A stretch of DNA of 40,182 nucleotides from Bacillota bacterium (GCA_023411715.1 JAEYOM010000128.1:1-40182); one strand, 5' to 3'; positions 1 through 8,195 are shown, counted from the stretch's first letter. A program made the numbers and translations. The notes: generated from the sequence alone by a model not told the origin.

Positions 1-457
1 AATCATGATAGGAGTCAGTATTGTGATTTCCCTTGTAACAACGCCGTTGATGTTTGTAGGCATAGCCAGAAGCGGTATCGACACCGGAAGCATTATGAAC
101 GCCCAGAAAACAATGCAGCTGGCAGTACAAATTATCATGCTGTTTCTGTATCCGTTTATCATAATGTGGTTCCCGGCTGTTTTCATCGAAAGGGAAGCAG
201 GCGTAACGGCGTGCTTCCGGCACGGATTAAGAGCCGGTGTCAGGAACTATCTGCCATTAATCGTCGTGGTTCTGTTCATTCTGCTGCCGACCCTTTGTAT
301 ATATATTTTCACAGACATCTATTCAATGTTTGAAACACAGCGCTATTTGCTTATGTATGTGTACCAGGCCATTGCCCTGCCGGTCATATCAGCCTACCTG
401 TTCGTCAGATACGGAGAAATGAAGGCTCAGACAAGAAACCGGTCCATCAGCGTATAG
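1..457 (+). CDS. Integral membrane protein, 5' end outside window
   Basis: This is the C-terminal part of a membrane protein of unknown function. The frame is open to the left edge, so the Met codon at position 5 may be internal and the true start may lie outside. About four hydrophobic segments are visible (near residues 1-22, 40-62, 80-100 and 115-137 counted from position 5), separated by short basic loops such as FRHGLRAG, and the protein ends in a basic tail, QTRNRSISV. It could be a small transporter or a DUF4013-like protein, but I see no diagnostic motif. Its last 31 bases overlap the 3' end of the convergent gene that follows. Confidence 0.6.
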   Translation, partial: IMIGVSIVISLVTTPLMFVGIARSGIDTGSIMNAQKTMQLAVQIIMLFLYPFIIMWFPAVFIEREAGVTACFRHGLRAGVRNYLPLIVVVLFILLPTLCIYIFTDIYSMFETQRYLLMYVYQAIALPVISAYLFVRYGEMKAQTRNRSISV

Positions 458-1632
458 CCTTTATCAATGAATATACCCGTCCTCTGTGCCTGAAATTCAT
501 CGTATCCGGCAATTCCGGAGGGCTTGTGAGAGCTCTTTCTGTATATGATGTACGGAACGGGCTCCGGGGTATGTGTCCTTAGAGGAAGCGGTGTCGGATG
601 GTCCGGGAGTACCATTATGCTGTAATCATCATATTCTTTCATGCCCTCCAGCAGCACTCCCACAATATCGCTGTCGATAAGCTCTATGGAACGCACTTTG
701 TTTTCGACTTCAAATCTATGGCCGCATTCGTCGGGCGCTTCCACGTGCACATAAACAAAATCCTTACCATGCCTCAGCTCTTTCAGGGCAGCCTCGGCTT
801 TGCCTCTGAAGTTTGTATTGATGTTGCCCGTAGCGCCTTCGACATCTAAGGAGTCGAGTCCTGCGCATATGCCGATACCCTTGATCAGGTCGACGGCCGA
901 GACAACAGAGCCTTTTAAACCGTATTTATCAATGAATTTCGGGATCGCAGGCCTTTTACCTTCGCCCCAGAGCCATATTGAATTGGCGGGGCGCAGACCG
1001 CGTGCAATCCTGGCTTTATTGACGGGATGATCCTTTAGGATCGCATAACTCTTTTTCTGCATTTCGAGCATCATTTCGGCGCTGTCCCCGGTGGGCAGGT
1101 AGGAGGAGATATTCTTCTCCAGTATGTCGTGAGGAGGCGTCATTTTCCTGCTGCCTCGGCCGTTGTGCCAAATCATGCAGTGCCTGTAGCTTATGCCGGG
1201 GTAAAAAGTGATTTCATCATTGGAGAGATATTTGTTTATTTCCTTTATCAATTCGGTGGATTCGGCTGTAGAAATCTCATCGGAACTGTAATCGACCATT
1301 GTGGCCGTTTCATAATTGCCTTCGATGGCCAGATTGACAAGATTGCAGCGAAATGCGAGGTCTGTGTCAGACAGTTCGACTCCCATGCTGACTGCTTCGA
1401 GGGGCGATCTGCCGGTATAAAATCTATTCGGGTCATAGCCCATGACTGAAAGGTTTGCCGCGTCGCTTCCCGGGGGTATTCCTTCCGGTATCGTTCTGAC
1501 CATGCCGATTTCACCGTTTGCGGCAAGATAATCAATATTCGGCTTTTTAGCACATTGCAGGGGAGTCCTGTTTCCCAGCTGGGGCATTCGGTAGTCTGCC
1601 ATTCCGTCGCCCAGAACCACTACGTATTTCAT
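427..1632 (-). CDS. apgM: ApgM-type cofactor-independent phosphoglycerate mutase / putative homoserine kinase
   Basis: This 401-residue protein belongs to the alkaline-phosphatase superfamily branch containing archaeal-type cofactor-independent phosphoglycerate mutase. That branch interconverts 2- and 3-phosphoglycerate in the cytoplasm. The N-terminal metal-binding motif VVLGDGMAD (residues 5-13), the serine region PPGSDAANLSVMGYDP (53-68), GRSPLEAVSMG, and the C-terminal metal-binding part with LPDHPTPLPLRTHTPEP are all present. Length fits the family at about 400 residues. A bacterial subgroup has been proposed to be a homoserine kinase instead, and sequence alone does not decide between the two. 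It is transcribed alone, convergent with the membrane protein on its left. The GGAGA upstream lies somewhat far (about 12 bases) from the ATG, so the start is likely but not certain. Confidence 0.85.
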   Translation of the reverse strand: MKYVVVLGDGMADYRMPQLGNRTPLQCAKKPNIDYLAANGEIGMVRTIPEGIPPGSDAANLSVMGYDPNRFYTGRSPLEAVSMGVELSDTDLAFRCNLVNLAIEGNYETATMVDYSSDEISTAESTELIKEINKYLSNDEITFYPGISYRHCMIWHNGRGSRKMTPPHDILEKNISSYLPTGDSAEMMLEMQKKSYAILKDHPVNKARIARGLRPANSIWLWGEGKRPAIPKFIDKYGLKGSVVSAVDLIKGIGICAGLDSLDVEGATGNINTNFRGKAEAALKELRHGKDFVYVHVEAPDECGHRFEVENKVRSIELIDSDIVGVLLEGMKEYDDYSIMVLPDHPTPLPLRTHTPEPVPYIIYRKSSHKPSGIAGYDEFQAQRTGIFIDKGYTLMDRFLV

Positions 1633-1749
1633 ATTCTGTCAAATCTCCATTCTGTTTTCAAGTAATCCGTCACCAATTAAATGATTGCACCGCAAATCAT
1701 TATATCAGACTTTGAAATTCATGGAAAGAATATTTACTGTTCCTGTAAA

Positions 1750-1778
1750 TTGTCCGCGTATAATTCTTCCAGTATAAT
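1750..1778 (+). promoter_or_regulatory. Predicted sigma-A promoter
   Basis: TTGTCC at 1750-1755, a 17-base spacer, and TATAAT at 1773-1778. It would start transcription about 75-80 bases before the repeat-rich exported protein gene and probably serves the three genes up to 5167. Confidence 0.6.
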
Positions 1779-1862
1779 ATAAACATATTATTGTCCGGGA
1801 ATAAGTAAGGCATACAAATTCGCGGGATATATCACGCACTACTCACGTAAGAAAGGTCTCAG

Positions 1863-3683
1863 GTGACAGGCATGAATAAAAAGGCACTGGCTATTCTTGT
1901 AATTCTGACAGTATTACTGCTTGCAGCGTTATTCATATATTACGATAACAAGCTCGTAGACAATGTAGCACAGACGGCGCAGGACCAGCAAACGCCGGAG
2001 GTTTCGGAAACAGGCGTCGAAGGAACGGGCGTCGAAGGAACGGGCGCCGAAGGAACGGGCGCCGAAGGAACGGGCACCGAAGGAACGGGCATCGAAGGAA
2101 CGGCCGTCGAAGGAACGGCCTTCATCAATGAAAGTACTGCCGTTGCTGACGGCTCTACCGCCGCCGAATCATCGGCTGTTTCACAGGCAGCCGGCGGTAC
2201 AAATGCAGCCGGCGGTACAAATGCAGCCGGCCAGCTCCGGGAGGCAGAGACTCTGCTGAACAGTGAGGCGATCGACGTCAGATATAATTCGCCCGAATAC
2301 GATTTAAAGCTGAACCTGTGCGAGAGCCCGGACAAGAAAACCTTTATATGTATGAAATACTATCTGGACGGGTCGGGCAGAGTAAACAAACTGTATGAGG
2401 ATAGCCTGCCGGAGCTTGCGGGGCTATTTGAAAAAAGGGCGGGAAGTACGGGCCCGGAGGGTGGATACAAAATATCGCAAGCCTTGCTCAACCCTGCTTA
2501 CGGGCAGCTTTATATACTGATAAACGATGTGCCGCCGGGTGAATATGTGCAGTCCTCTTTTTACGTGATCGATCTTAAGGATCTGTCGGTAAAGAAGCTT
2601 TTTTATTATCCCGGCAAGTATGGAGAAATGGAATTCAACAAGGATTTCACCTTGCTTGCATATAGCTTCGGGGATCCGCCATTACTGAGCGTTCACCAGG
2701 AAAACAACCTGCTCGAGGTGATTGACTGCAAAAATGCAAAATATGTTGTAAAGGGAAACCTGTTTATGCCCGAACAGCACATTATCGGAACAAACAGCGG
2801 TAAAGATATTTTATATGACTTCTGGTTCGAAGACTGGGAATCTCCGAAGGCGCTGAAGCTGAAAATGGGCTCGCGTCCGCTGAAAGCTCCCGATACCGAG
2901 CCGACCTTGAAAGAGGTGCTGTACGATATTTCAAGGAACCTTCTGCTTGATTTGAACGGTGGTGAACTAAAACCGGAGGTTCAGGACAATTCAGCGGCCT
3001 CCTCCATATCCACCGAAGAATCGTGCGATGTTTCGGGAGGTGTTGCTGAAACCGGCAATATTGCAGGCAGCGGCAATACAGCAGGAAGCGGCAATAAGGC
3101 TGGGATCGGCAATACAGCAGGAAGCGGCAATAAGGCCGGAAGCGGCAATAAGGCGGGAAGCGGCAATAAGGCCGGAAGCGGCAATAAGGCTGGGAGCGGC
3201 AATACTACAGGCAGCGGCAATACTGCAGGCAGCAAGGGAGAAAACAGCGCATCTGCGGCTCAGGTCCAGACTGGCTCGGATACTGTCGTAAAGTCTACCG
3301 ATTCCGGACCTCTCAAGTCGTTGAAAAATTTCTACATATATCTTAATTCCGAAAACACGTATAAAAAGGCCATGGATATGCTGGACGACGGTTTCATTCT
3401 CAGGCTGGGAATGCTAGAGCAGTTTGGAGTCACGGAAATAAATAAAGACGATATTTCATCCGAATATAATGACGATAACATTAACTTGTACAGTGAATTG
3501 TTAAAGGCGGCGAACTTTGATACAATTGCAGGAGAGAATACAAAGGGCAGCCAAAGTACAATAACCTACTACCAGATCTTGAACGTAGGAGAAGGTTCGC
3601 ACGACAGGCAGTACCTGTCTGCGCAGCTTAGGCTGGCGGACGGCAAGTGGAAAATTACACTGATAGAGGACGGGGTCAAATAA
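1863..3683 (+). CDS. Membrane-anchored exported protein with two low-complexity repeat blocks
   Basis: I do not recognise this 606-residue protein. It begins with a hydrophobic anchor (about residues 5-26, LAILVILTVLLLAALFIYY), so the rest should lie outside the membrane. A first low-complexity block has seven pentapeptides of the form xEGTG/A. A structured middle of about 240 residues follows, then ten hexapeptides built on AGSGNK, then a C-terminal domain of about 130 residues starting near LKSLKNFYIYLNSENTYKKA. No catalytic motif is evident; the middle resembles beta-propeller-like or periplasmic sensor domains only loosely. GTG 1863 and ATG 1872 each have a fitting Shine-Dalgarno (GAAAGG at 1851, AGGTG at 1861), so the start is uncertain by three codons. 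The stop overlaps the next start by one base, which implies translational coupling. Confidence 0.75.
   Translation: MTGMNKKALAILVILTVLLLAALFIYYDNKLVDNVAQTAQDQQTPEVSETGVEGTGVEGTGAEGTGAEGTGTEGTGIEGTAVEGTAFINESTAVADGSTAAESSAVSQAAGGTNAAGGTNAAGQLREAETLLNSEAIDVRYNSPEYDLKLNLCESPDKKTFICMKYYLDGSGRVNKLYEDSLPELAGLFEKRAGSTGPEGGYKISQALLNPAYGQLYILINDVPPGEYVQSSFYVIDLKDLSVKKLFYYPGKYGEMEFNKDFTLLAYSFGDPPLLSVHQENNLLEVIDCKNAKYVVKGNLFMPEQHIIGTNSGKDILYDFWFEDWESPKALKLKMGSRPLKAPDTEPTLKEVLYDISRNLLLDLNGGELKPEVQDNSAASSISTEESCDVSGGVAETGNIAGSGNTAGSGNKAGIGNTAGSGNKAGSGNKAGSGNKAGSGNKAGSGNTTGSGNTAGSKGENSASAAQVQTGSDTVVKSTDSGPLKSLKNFYIYLNSENTYKKAMDMLDDGFILRLGMLEQFGVTEINKDDISSEYNDDNINLYSELLKAANFDTIAGENTKGSQSTITYYQILNVGEGSHDRQYLSAQLRLADGKWKITLIEDGVK
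2016..2120 (+). repeat. Seven 15-bp tandem repeats (xEGTG)
   Basis: Seven in-frame 15-base units related to GTCGAAGGAACGGGC encode VEGTG, AEGTG, TEGTG and IEGTA variants. Unit length is a multiple of three, so gain or loss of units keeps the frame. The units form a flexible acidic linker just outside the membrane anchor. Confidence 0.9.
3057..3236 (+). repeat. Ten 18-bp tandem repeats (AGSGNK)
   Basis: Ten in-frame 18-base units encode N(I/T/K)AGSG-type hexapeptides. Several neighbouring units are nearly identical, which suggests recent expansion. They separate the middle domain from the C-terminal domain. Confidence 0.9.
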
Positions 3684-4438
3684 TGCAGCATGCATTTTCA
3701 AGATTTGAAATGCTGGTTGGAGAGGAAGCAATACAAAAGCTTAAACAATCGAGGGTAGCCGTATTCGGAGTCGGTGGTGTCGGGAGTTTTGTCGTTGAGG
3801 GCCTGGTAAGGAGCGGCGTCGGTAAATTCATGCTGGTGGACGACGATCTGGTTTGCCTGACAAATCTGAACAGGCAGATACACGCAACCAGAAAAACGAT
3901 AGGCAAGCCGAAGGTCGACGTAATGAAGGAAAGGATACTGGAGATCAACCCCAAGGCGGAAGTCGATACACATAAGCTGTTTTATCTGCCTGAGACGGCA
4001 GGGCAGCTGCTTGACGGGCAGATCGACTATATAGTGGACGCCATCGATACCGTGACAGCCAAGATAGACCTTGTTATGAAAGCGAGGGAGAAGGGCATAC
4101 CTATAATTTCGAGCATGGGCACGGGGAATAAGTTCGATCCTACAAAGCTCATGATAACCGATATAAGCAAGACCTCTGTCGACCCTCTTGCAAGGGTCAT
4201 GCGCAAGGAATTGAGGGTCAGGGGCGTCACATCGCTCAAGGTGTTGTTTTCCGGCGAAGAACCTTCCAAAACTCTGATAACGGAGAGGACAAGCTGTAAG
4301 GAAAACTGCGTCTGCCCTGCCGGTACTGAAAGGAAATGCACTGACAGGCGGAATATACCAGGAAGCACTCCTTTTGTTCCGCCGGCTGCGGGTCTCATTA
4401 TCGCAAGTGAAGTCGTCAGGGAATTAATCGGACGCTGA
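3683..4438 (+). CDS. tcdA: tRNA threonylcarbamoyladenosine dehydratase (TcdA-like)
   Basis: This is a 251-residue E1/ThiF-superfamily enzyme. TcdA uses ATP to activate and cyclise the t6A base at position 37 of ANN-decoding tRNAs. The opening RFEMLVGEEAIQKL, the nucleotide-binding GVGGVGS (residues 29-35), the acidic VDDDLV followed by NLNRQIHA, and the VDAIDT segment are typical. A cysteine group, SCKENCVC plus a later RKC, lies in the C-terminal third and resembles the metal-binding or redox cysteines of this subfamily. The start is placed at ATG 3683, which overlaps the stop of the previous gene (TAATG); an upstream in-frame start would overlap that gene further without a better ribosome binding site. 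Confidence 0.88.
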   Translation: MQHAFSRFEMLVGEEAIQKLKQSRVAVFGVGGVGSFVVEGLVRSGVGKFMLVDDDLVCLTNLNRQIHATRKTIGKPKVDVMKERILEINPKAEVDTHKLFYLPETAGQLLDGQIDYIVDAIDTVTAKIDLVMKAREKGIPIISSMGTGNKFDPTKLMITDISKTSVDPLARVMRKELRVRGVTSLKVLFSGEEPSKTLITERTSCKENCVCPAGTERKCTDRRNIPGSTPFVPPAAGLIIASEVVRELIGR

Positions 4439-4495
4439 ATAAAGTTCAAGCCTGAAGCAACTCCGGAAAGATGCTCAGGCAATATGGAGGGCAAT

Positions 4496-5167
4496 ATGTT
4501 CGAACACAGAATAACTATTTTTACCGGCCATTTCGGCAGCGGTAAAACTGAGGTCTCGGTAAATTACGCTTTTCAACTGGCCAGGTCAGGCAGAAAGACA
4601 GTGATCGTTGATCTTGACATAGTCAATCCGTTTTTCAGGACCGCGGATGCGAAAAAGCCTCTGGAAGAAAAGGGGATCAAGGTCATAGTTCCTGTCTATG
4701 CAAATACAAACGTCGACGTCCCGTCACTGCCGGCTCAGATAAATACTGTTTTCGAGGACAGGAGCTATCACGTAGTGCTCGATGTTGGAGGGGACGACCT
4801 CGGAGCGCATATTCTTTCAAGATATAATGGAGAAATAATGGGGGAAGACCATTTTCACTATTTTGTAGTGAATACAAAGCGTCCCATGACCAGGACGCCT
4901 GATGAAATAGAGCTGATGGTCAATGAAATACAGGACAGCGCCAGGCTTAAGGTTGATAGCTTTGTCAACAACGCAAACCTGCTGGGCGCAAGCTCGCCTG
5001 ATATCATAGCGGAAGCATCCGGGATCATAGGAAAGGTTTCCGGAAAGCTAGGAATACCTGTAGGCATCGTTAGCGGAATGGAAGAGGTGTTGAGGGATTA
5101 TGCAGGCGATCCCGGTATCGACAGGCTTTATCTGAATAAATACATCAGGCTGCCGTGGGATATCTGA
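4496..5167 (+). CDS. MinD/ParA-like P-loop ATPase
   Basis: This is a 223-residue cytoplasmic nucleotide-binding protein of the CobQ/MinD/ParA type. The P-loop GHFGSGKT lies at residues 11-18, close to the N-terminus, and VIVDLDIVNPFFRT gives the second acidic strand. LDVGGDD is the likely Walker B region and VVNTKRP a base-contacting segment. The signature lysine of classical deviant Walker A (KGGxGKT) is not present, so it is not a typical chromosome partitioning ATPase. ATG 4496 is chosen over 4484 because GGAGG at 4486-4490 sits five bases ahead of it. It follows tcdA and precedes the oxidoreductase operon. Relatives beside 2-oxoacid oxidoreductase genes have no clear role, and I infer none. 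Confidence 0.75.
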   Translation: MFEHRITIFTGHFGSGKTEVSVNYAFQLARSGRKTVIVDLDIVNPFFRTADAKKPLEEKGIKVIVPVYANTNVDVPSLPAQINTVFEDRSYHVVLDVGGDDLGAHILSRYNGEIMGEDHFHYFVVNTKRPMTRTPDEIELMVNEIQDSARLKVDSFVNNANLLGASSPDIIAEASGIIGKVSGKLGIPVGIVSGMEEVLRDYAGDPGIDRLYLNKYIRLPWDI

Positions 5168-5180
5168 AATGGAAACGCGG

Positions 5181-5251
5181 AAACGCAGGGACGGTTCTTT
5201 TGTTTCGTTTTTGATTGCGAAAAGCGAAACAAAAGAGCCATCCCTACGTTT
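5181..5251. repeat. REP-like palindromic element, full copy
   Basis: A long imperfect inverted repeat. The left arm, 5181-5207, contains GGGACGGTTCTTTTGTTTCG; the right arm, 5225-5251, is its near reverse complement with three transitions. A 17-base loop separates them. Transcribed, it would form a 27-bp stem and may end transcription of the operon upstream. The same arm recurs at 39082-39108. Confidence 0.8.
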
Positions 5252-5334
5252 AACTTGCATTTGTATGCAATGAGATTTATAATTATTGAAAGCTTTTACC
5301 CAGCTTAGATAAGCTTAGAATTGTGAGGTGCTTT

Positions 5335-5541
5335 ATGGCAAAGGTTACATTTAACGAAGAGCGTTGCAAGGGCTGCAAGCTTTGCTTGTCCGTATGTCCT
5401 AAAAATATTGTCATTATAGATGAAGAGAAGCTCAACCTAAAAGGTTTTCACCCGGCAGGCGTAAAAGAAATGGATAAATGCATCGGGTGCGCTTTCTGTG
5501 CAACGATATGTCCTGACTGCGTAATAGAAGTTGAGAAGTGA
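5335..5541 (+). CDS. vorD: 2-oxoacid:ferredoxin oxidoreductase, delta (ferredoxin) subunit
   Basis: This is a 68-residue dicluster ferredoxin. It has two CxxCxxCxxxCP motifs (CKGCKLCLSVCP near residues 11-22 and CIGCAFCATICP near 48-59), each ligating a [4Fe-4S] cluster. In four-subunit VOR/KOR enzymes this subunit carries electrons from the catalytic core to free ferredoxin. The start is ATG 5335, four bases after GAGGTG. It is the first gene of the delta-alpha-beta-gamma operon; the gap to the alpha gene holds a duplicated hairpin. Confidence 0.88.
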   Translation: MAKVTFNEERCKGCKLCLSVCPKNIVIIDEEKLNLKGFHPAGVKEMDKCIGCAFCATICPDCVIEVEK

Positions 5542-5547
5542 TAGAAG

Positions 5548-5590
5548 AATGTTTAGCGCCTCTAAAGGCGCGGATTTCATTTAAAACATT
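5548..5590 (+). other. Nested hairpin, copy 1 of 2
   Basis: Outer arms AATGTTT and AAACATT enclose an inner stem GCGCC/GGCGC with loop TCTAAA. It lies in the untranslated gap between the ferredoxin and alpha genes. No T-run follows, so it is more likely an RNA-processing or stability element than a terminator. Confidence 0.7.
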
Positions 5591-5596
5591 CATGGG

Positions 5597-5640
5597 GGAT
5601 GTTTAGCGCCCCTAAGGCGCTGATTTCCTTTAAAACATCC
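5597..5640 (+). other. Nested hairpin, copy 2 of 2
   Basis: A second copy of the same structure: outer arms GGATGTTT and AAACATCC, inner stem GCGCC/GGCGC, loop CCTAA. Compared with copy 1, an outer A-T pair has become G-C on both sides, so pairing is kept. It ends just before the ribosome binding site of the alpha gene. Confidence 0.7.
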
Positions 5641-5658
5641 ACAAAGGGGGATCATATA

Positions 5659-6732
5659 ATGGGAGAAAAAATTCTTATGAAGGGGAACGAGGTCATTGCC
5701 GAGGCTGCCTTAAGAGCGGGCTGCCGGTATTATTTCGGATATCCCATAACGCCTCAGACTGAAGTGGCGCACTATTTTGCAAAAAAAATGCCTCAGTACG
5801 GAGGCGCTTTTATACAGGCTGAAAGCGAAATCGCCGCGATGAATATGGTCTACGGTGCGGCAAGCGCCGGCGCACGGAGCATGACCTCCTCCTCGAGCCC
5901 GGGGATCAGTCTGAAACAGGAAGCTATATCGTATGCTGCATGCGCGGAGCTTCCCGCGGTAGTTGTCAACATAGTCAGGGCAGGCCCGGGACTGGGCGGC
6001 ATACTGGCGGCACAGGGCGACTATTTTCAGGCGACGAAGGGCGGCGGACACGGCGATTACAGGATGGTAGTGCTCGCGCCGAGCAGCGTTCAGGAGTTAT
6101 ATGAATTAACTGTTGAAGCGTTCAATATAGCCGATAAATACAGGACGCTCTGCATGATAATGGGCGACGGTATGCTGGGCCAGATGATGGAGGGTGTCGA
6201 GTTCAGGGACAGTGAAGAGATCTGTCAGTCCGACAAGGATTGGGCTGCTACCGGAACAGGTATGAAAAGGGAGCATAATACGATAACTTCAATCTATATC
6301 GACCCTGAGGTACTTGAAAACCACAACCTCAAGCTCCAGGCAAAGTACAGGAAAATTACCGAAAACGAGACGCGCGTTGAGACCTATAATTGCGACGGCG
6401 CGGATATCATCGTAACTGCCTACGGCACTGTTGCCAGAATAATTAAGAATGTTATAAAGACTGCCGCGAAGGAAGGCATCAAGATCGGACTGATAAGACC
6501 GATCACACTATGGCCTTTCCCGGCTGCGGCGTTTGAAAAATATGCGGAAGTACCAAAGGCATTTCTGTCGGTCGAACTCAGCGCAGGCCAGATGGTCGAA
6601 GACGTAAGGCTTGCGGTAAATGGTAAGAGGCCGGTATACTTCCATGGCAGGATGGGTGGTATGATACCGACCCAGAACGAGATACTTGACAAGATCAAGG
6701 AAATTTTGAACAATGTCGGTGCAGAGCGGTAA
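5659..6732 (+). CDS. vorB: 2-oxoacid:ferredoxin oxidoreductase, alpha subunit (VorB/KorA)
   Basis: This 357-residue subunit oxidatively decarboxylates a 2-oxoacid with CoA and ferredoxin, together with the beta subunit. The pyrimidine-binding domain starts with GNEVIAEAALRAGCRYYFGY and PITPQTE. The TSSSSPGISLKQEAISYAA stretch and the RAGPGLGG segment are typical of the family, and the transketolase C-terminal domain follows (about residues 250-350, with GTVARIIKN and GLIRPITLWPFP). The best guess for substrate is branched-chain 2-oxoacids (VOR), but 2-oxoglutarate (KOR) is possible. The start is ATG 5659, eight bases after AAGGGGG; an upstream in-frame Met would lie in the hairpin. Confidence 0.9.
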   Translation: MGEKILMKGNEVIAEAALRAGCRYYFGYPITPQTEVAHYFAKKMPQYGGAFIQAESEIAAMNMVYGAASAGARSMTSSSSPGISLKQEAISYAACAELPAVVVNIVRAGPGLGGILAAQGDYFQATKGGGHGDYRMVVLAPSSVQELYELTVEAFNIADKYRTLCMIMGDGMLGQMMEGVEFRDSEEICQSDKDWAATGTGMKREHNTITSIYIDPEVLENHNLKLQAKYRKITENETRVETYNCDGADIIVTAYGTVARIIKNVIKTAAKEGIKIGLIRPITLWPFPAAAFEKYAEVPKAFLSVELSAGQMVEDVRLAVNGKRPVYFHGRMGGMIPTQNEILDKIKEILNNVGAER

Positions 6733-6756
6733 TCTCACACTGGCATTGCTTAAACG

Positions 6757-6792
6757 CCGCGCGAAAGCGGGGTGCGCAGGCATAGCCTGCGC
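6757..6792 (+). other. Paired hairpins between alpha and beta genes
   Basis: CCGC/GCGG with loop GCGAAA (6757-6770), then GCGCAGGC/GCCTGCGC with loop ATA (6774-6792). There is no T-run. Like the hairpins before the alpha gene, these suggest that each cistron of this operon is separated by RNA structure. Confidence 0.55.
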
Positions 6793-6856
6793 GAGCATAT
6801 GACGGATTCATTCCGGTATATGTGTTAAGCTAAATTTGAAGTAAAGGGGAATGACG

Positions 6857-7603
6857 ATGGCTATAGTATTTCAAAGACCTCACGCCTTGAAAGAGACGCA
6901 GCTGCATTACTGCCCGGGCTGCACGCATGGTATCGCACACCGGCTCGTTGCGGAGGTCATAGATGAATTGGGTGTGGAAGGGAGCACGATAGGCGTTTCT
7001 CCTGTCGGCTGCGCTTATAATAACTATCTGTATTTCAACTGCGATATGGTGCAGGCGGCGCACGGAAGGGCTCCGGCCGTAGCTACGGGAATCAAGCGCG
7101 TACATCCCGACAACGTGGTATTCACATACCAGGGCGACGGCGACCTTGCTTCCATCGGAACTGCCGAGATCGTACACGCGGCAAACAGAGGTGAAAAAAT
7201 CACAACGATATTCATAAACAATGCGATATATGGAATGACGTCGGGACAGATGGCGCCTACTACGCTCATCGGCCAGGTGACCACCACGTCGCCTTTCGGC
7301 AGAAAGCCGGAGATCGAAGGCTTTCCTCTCAATACGAGTGAGATGCTTGCTACGTTGAAGGGCGCCGTTTTTGTTGAACGCGTATCATTGCATGACATAA
7401 AGAATATTAAAAATGCTAAAAAGGCCATAATGAAGGCTTTCAAGGTACAACAGGCAGGACTCGGCTTCTCGATCGTGGAAGTGCTTTCAAGCTGCCCAAC
7501 AAACTGGGGCCTCGAGCCTGTCCAGGCTCTTAAGTGGATCGAGGACAAAATGATCCCCCAGTATCCTCTCGGTAACTTTAAAGGAAAGGATTTGGAGGTG
7601 TAA
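6857..7603 (+). CDS. vorA: 2-oxoacid:ferredoxin oxidoreductase, beta (TPP-binding) subunit
   Basis: This 248-residue subunit binds thiamine pyrophosphate. The signature begins GDGDLASIGTAEIVHAANRG and closes with INN, as in the GDG-X(about 25)-NN motif. The N-terminal CPGCTHG and the VGCAYN region are typical of VOR/KOR beta subunits, where cysteines help bind a cluster or shape the active site. ATG 6857 is preferred over 6851 because AAGGGG at 6844-6849 then has normal spacing of seven bases. Only four bases separate its stop from the gamma gene. Confidence 0.9.
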   Translation: MAIVFQRPHALKETQLHYCPGCTHGIAHRLVAEVIDELGVEGSTIGVSPVGCAYNNYLYFNCDMVQAAHGRAPAVATGIKRVHPDNVVFTYQGDGDLASIGTAEIVHAANRGEKITTIFINNAIYGMTSGQMAPTTLIGQVTTTSPFGRKPEIEGFPLNTSEMLATLKGAVFVERVSLHDIKNIKNAKKAIMKAFKVQQAGLGFSIVEVLSSCPTNWGLEPVQALKWIEDKMIPQYPLGNFKGKDLEV

Positions 7604-7607
7604 GGCG

Positions 7608-8141
7608 ATGGCACAGATCGACATAATTATTTCGGGTTTCGGGGGTCAGGGTATCCAGGCAGCGGGCAAGCTGATCGCTTATGCAGGGATGCTCGAGGAA
7701 AAATTCGTATCATTTCTGCCGTCCTATGGGCCTGAAATGAGAGGCGGCACCTCAAACTGCCATGTAATATTATCGGATGAACCGGTGGGCTCGCCGATAC
7801 TGAACAGTGCGACTGCTCTGATGGCCATGAACAGGCCGTCGCTCGACAAATTTGAAAGCTACGTAGTTTCCGGCGGGATCATCCTCCTCGACAGCTCGCT
7901 TGTCAACAGGAACCCCGAACGCAAGGATATAAAGGTTTTTGCGATACCTGCCACACAGATCGCCTCCGATATGGGGAACCTGGCTTTTGCAAACATCATA
8001 ATGCTGGGCAAGCTTATCGGCGAGACAGGGGCAGTCTCTGCGGAATACTTCGAGAAGGGCCTAAAAAAGGTATTGCCCGAAAAGAAGCATTACCTGATCC
8101 CTGAGGAAATGAAAGCTCTTGAGCTTGGAATGAAATATTGA
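7608..8141 (+). CDS. vorC: 2-oxoacid:ferredoxin oxidoreductase, gamma subunit
   Basis: This 177-residue subunit is the POR/KOR gamma domain of the complex. ISGFGGQGIQAAGKLIAYAG at the N-terminus and SYGPEMRGGTSNCHV (about residues 40-54) are the usual signatures. The domain supports assembly of the alpha-beta core and CoA binding. It is the last gene of the operon, four bases after the beta stop with a clear GGAGGTG, and is followed by a strong terminator. Confidence 0.9.
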   Translation: MAQIDIIISGFGGQGIQAAGKLIAYAGMLEEKFVSFLPSYGPEMRGGTSNCHVILSDEPVGSPILNSATALMAMNRPSLDKFESYVVSGGIILLDSSLVNRNPERKDIKVFAIPATQIASDMGNLAFANIIMLGKLIGETGAVSAEYFEKGLKKVLPEKKHYLIPEEMKALELGMKY

Positions 8142-8161
8142 AATAAATGTATTGAACTATA

Positions 8162-8189
8162 GAAAAGCTGCATTCTGTGCAGCTTTTTT
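8162..8189 (+). terminator. Rho-independent terminator of the oxidoreductase operon
   Basis: AAAAGCTGCA and TGCAGCTTTT pair around a short TTCTG loop and run into six T residues. It lies about 20 bases after the gamma stop and before the convergent YmaF-like gene. Confidence 0.85.
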
Positions 8190-8195
8190 ACGATT

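Noticed and set aside
427..457. Overlap of two convergent genes as an annotation error
   Set aside because: Both C-termini are plausible and a 31-base tail-to-tail overlap is common; neither stop can be moved.
2981..3235. Minus-strand frame rich in Leu-Pro
   Set aside because: It is the mirror of the AGSGNK repeat on the other strand; low complexity keeps it open.
7024..7614. Long minus-strand frame of 196 codons inside the beta-subunit gene
   Set aside because: The plus-strand frame has clear TPP-binding motifs; the antisense frame has no family signature or ribosome binding site.
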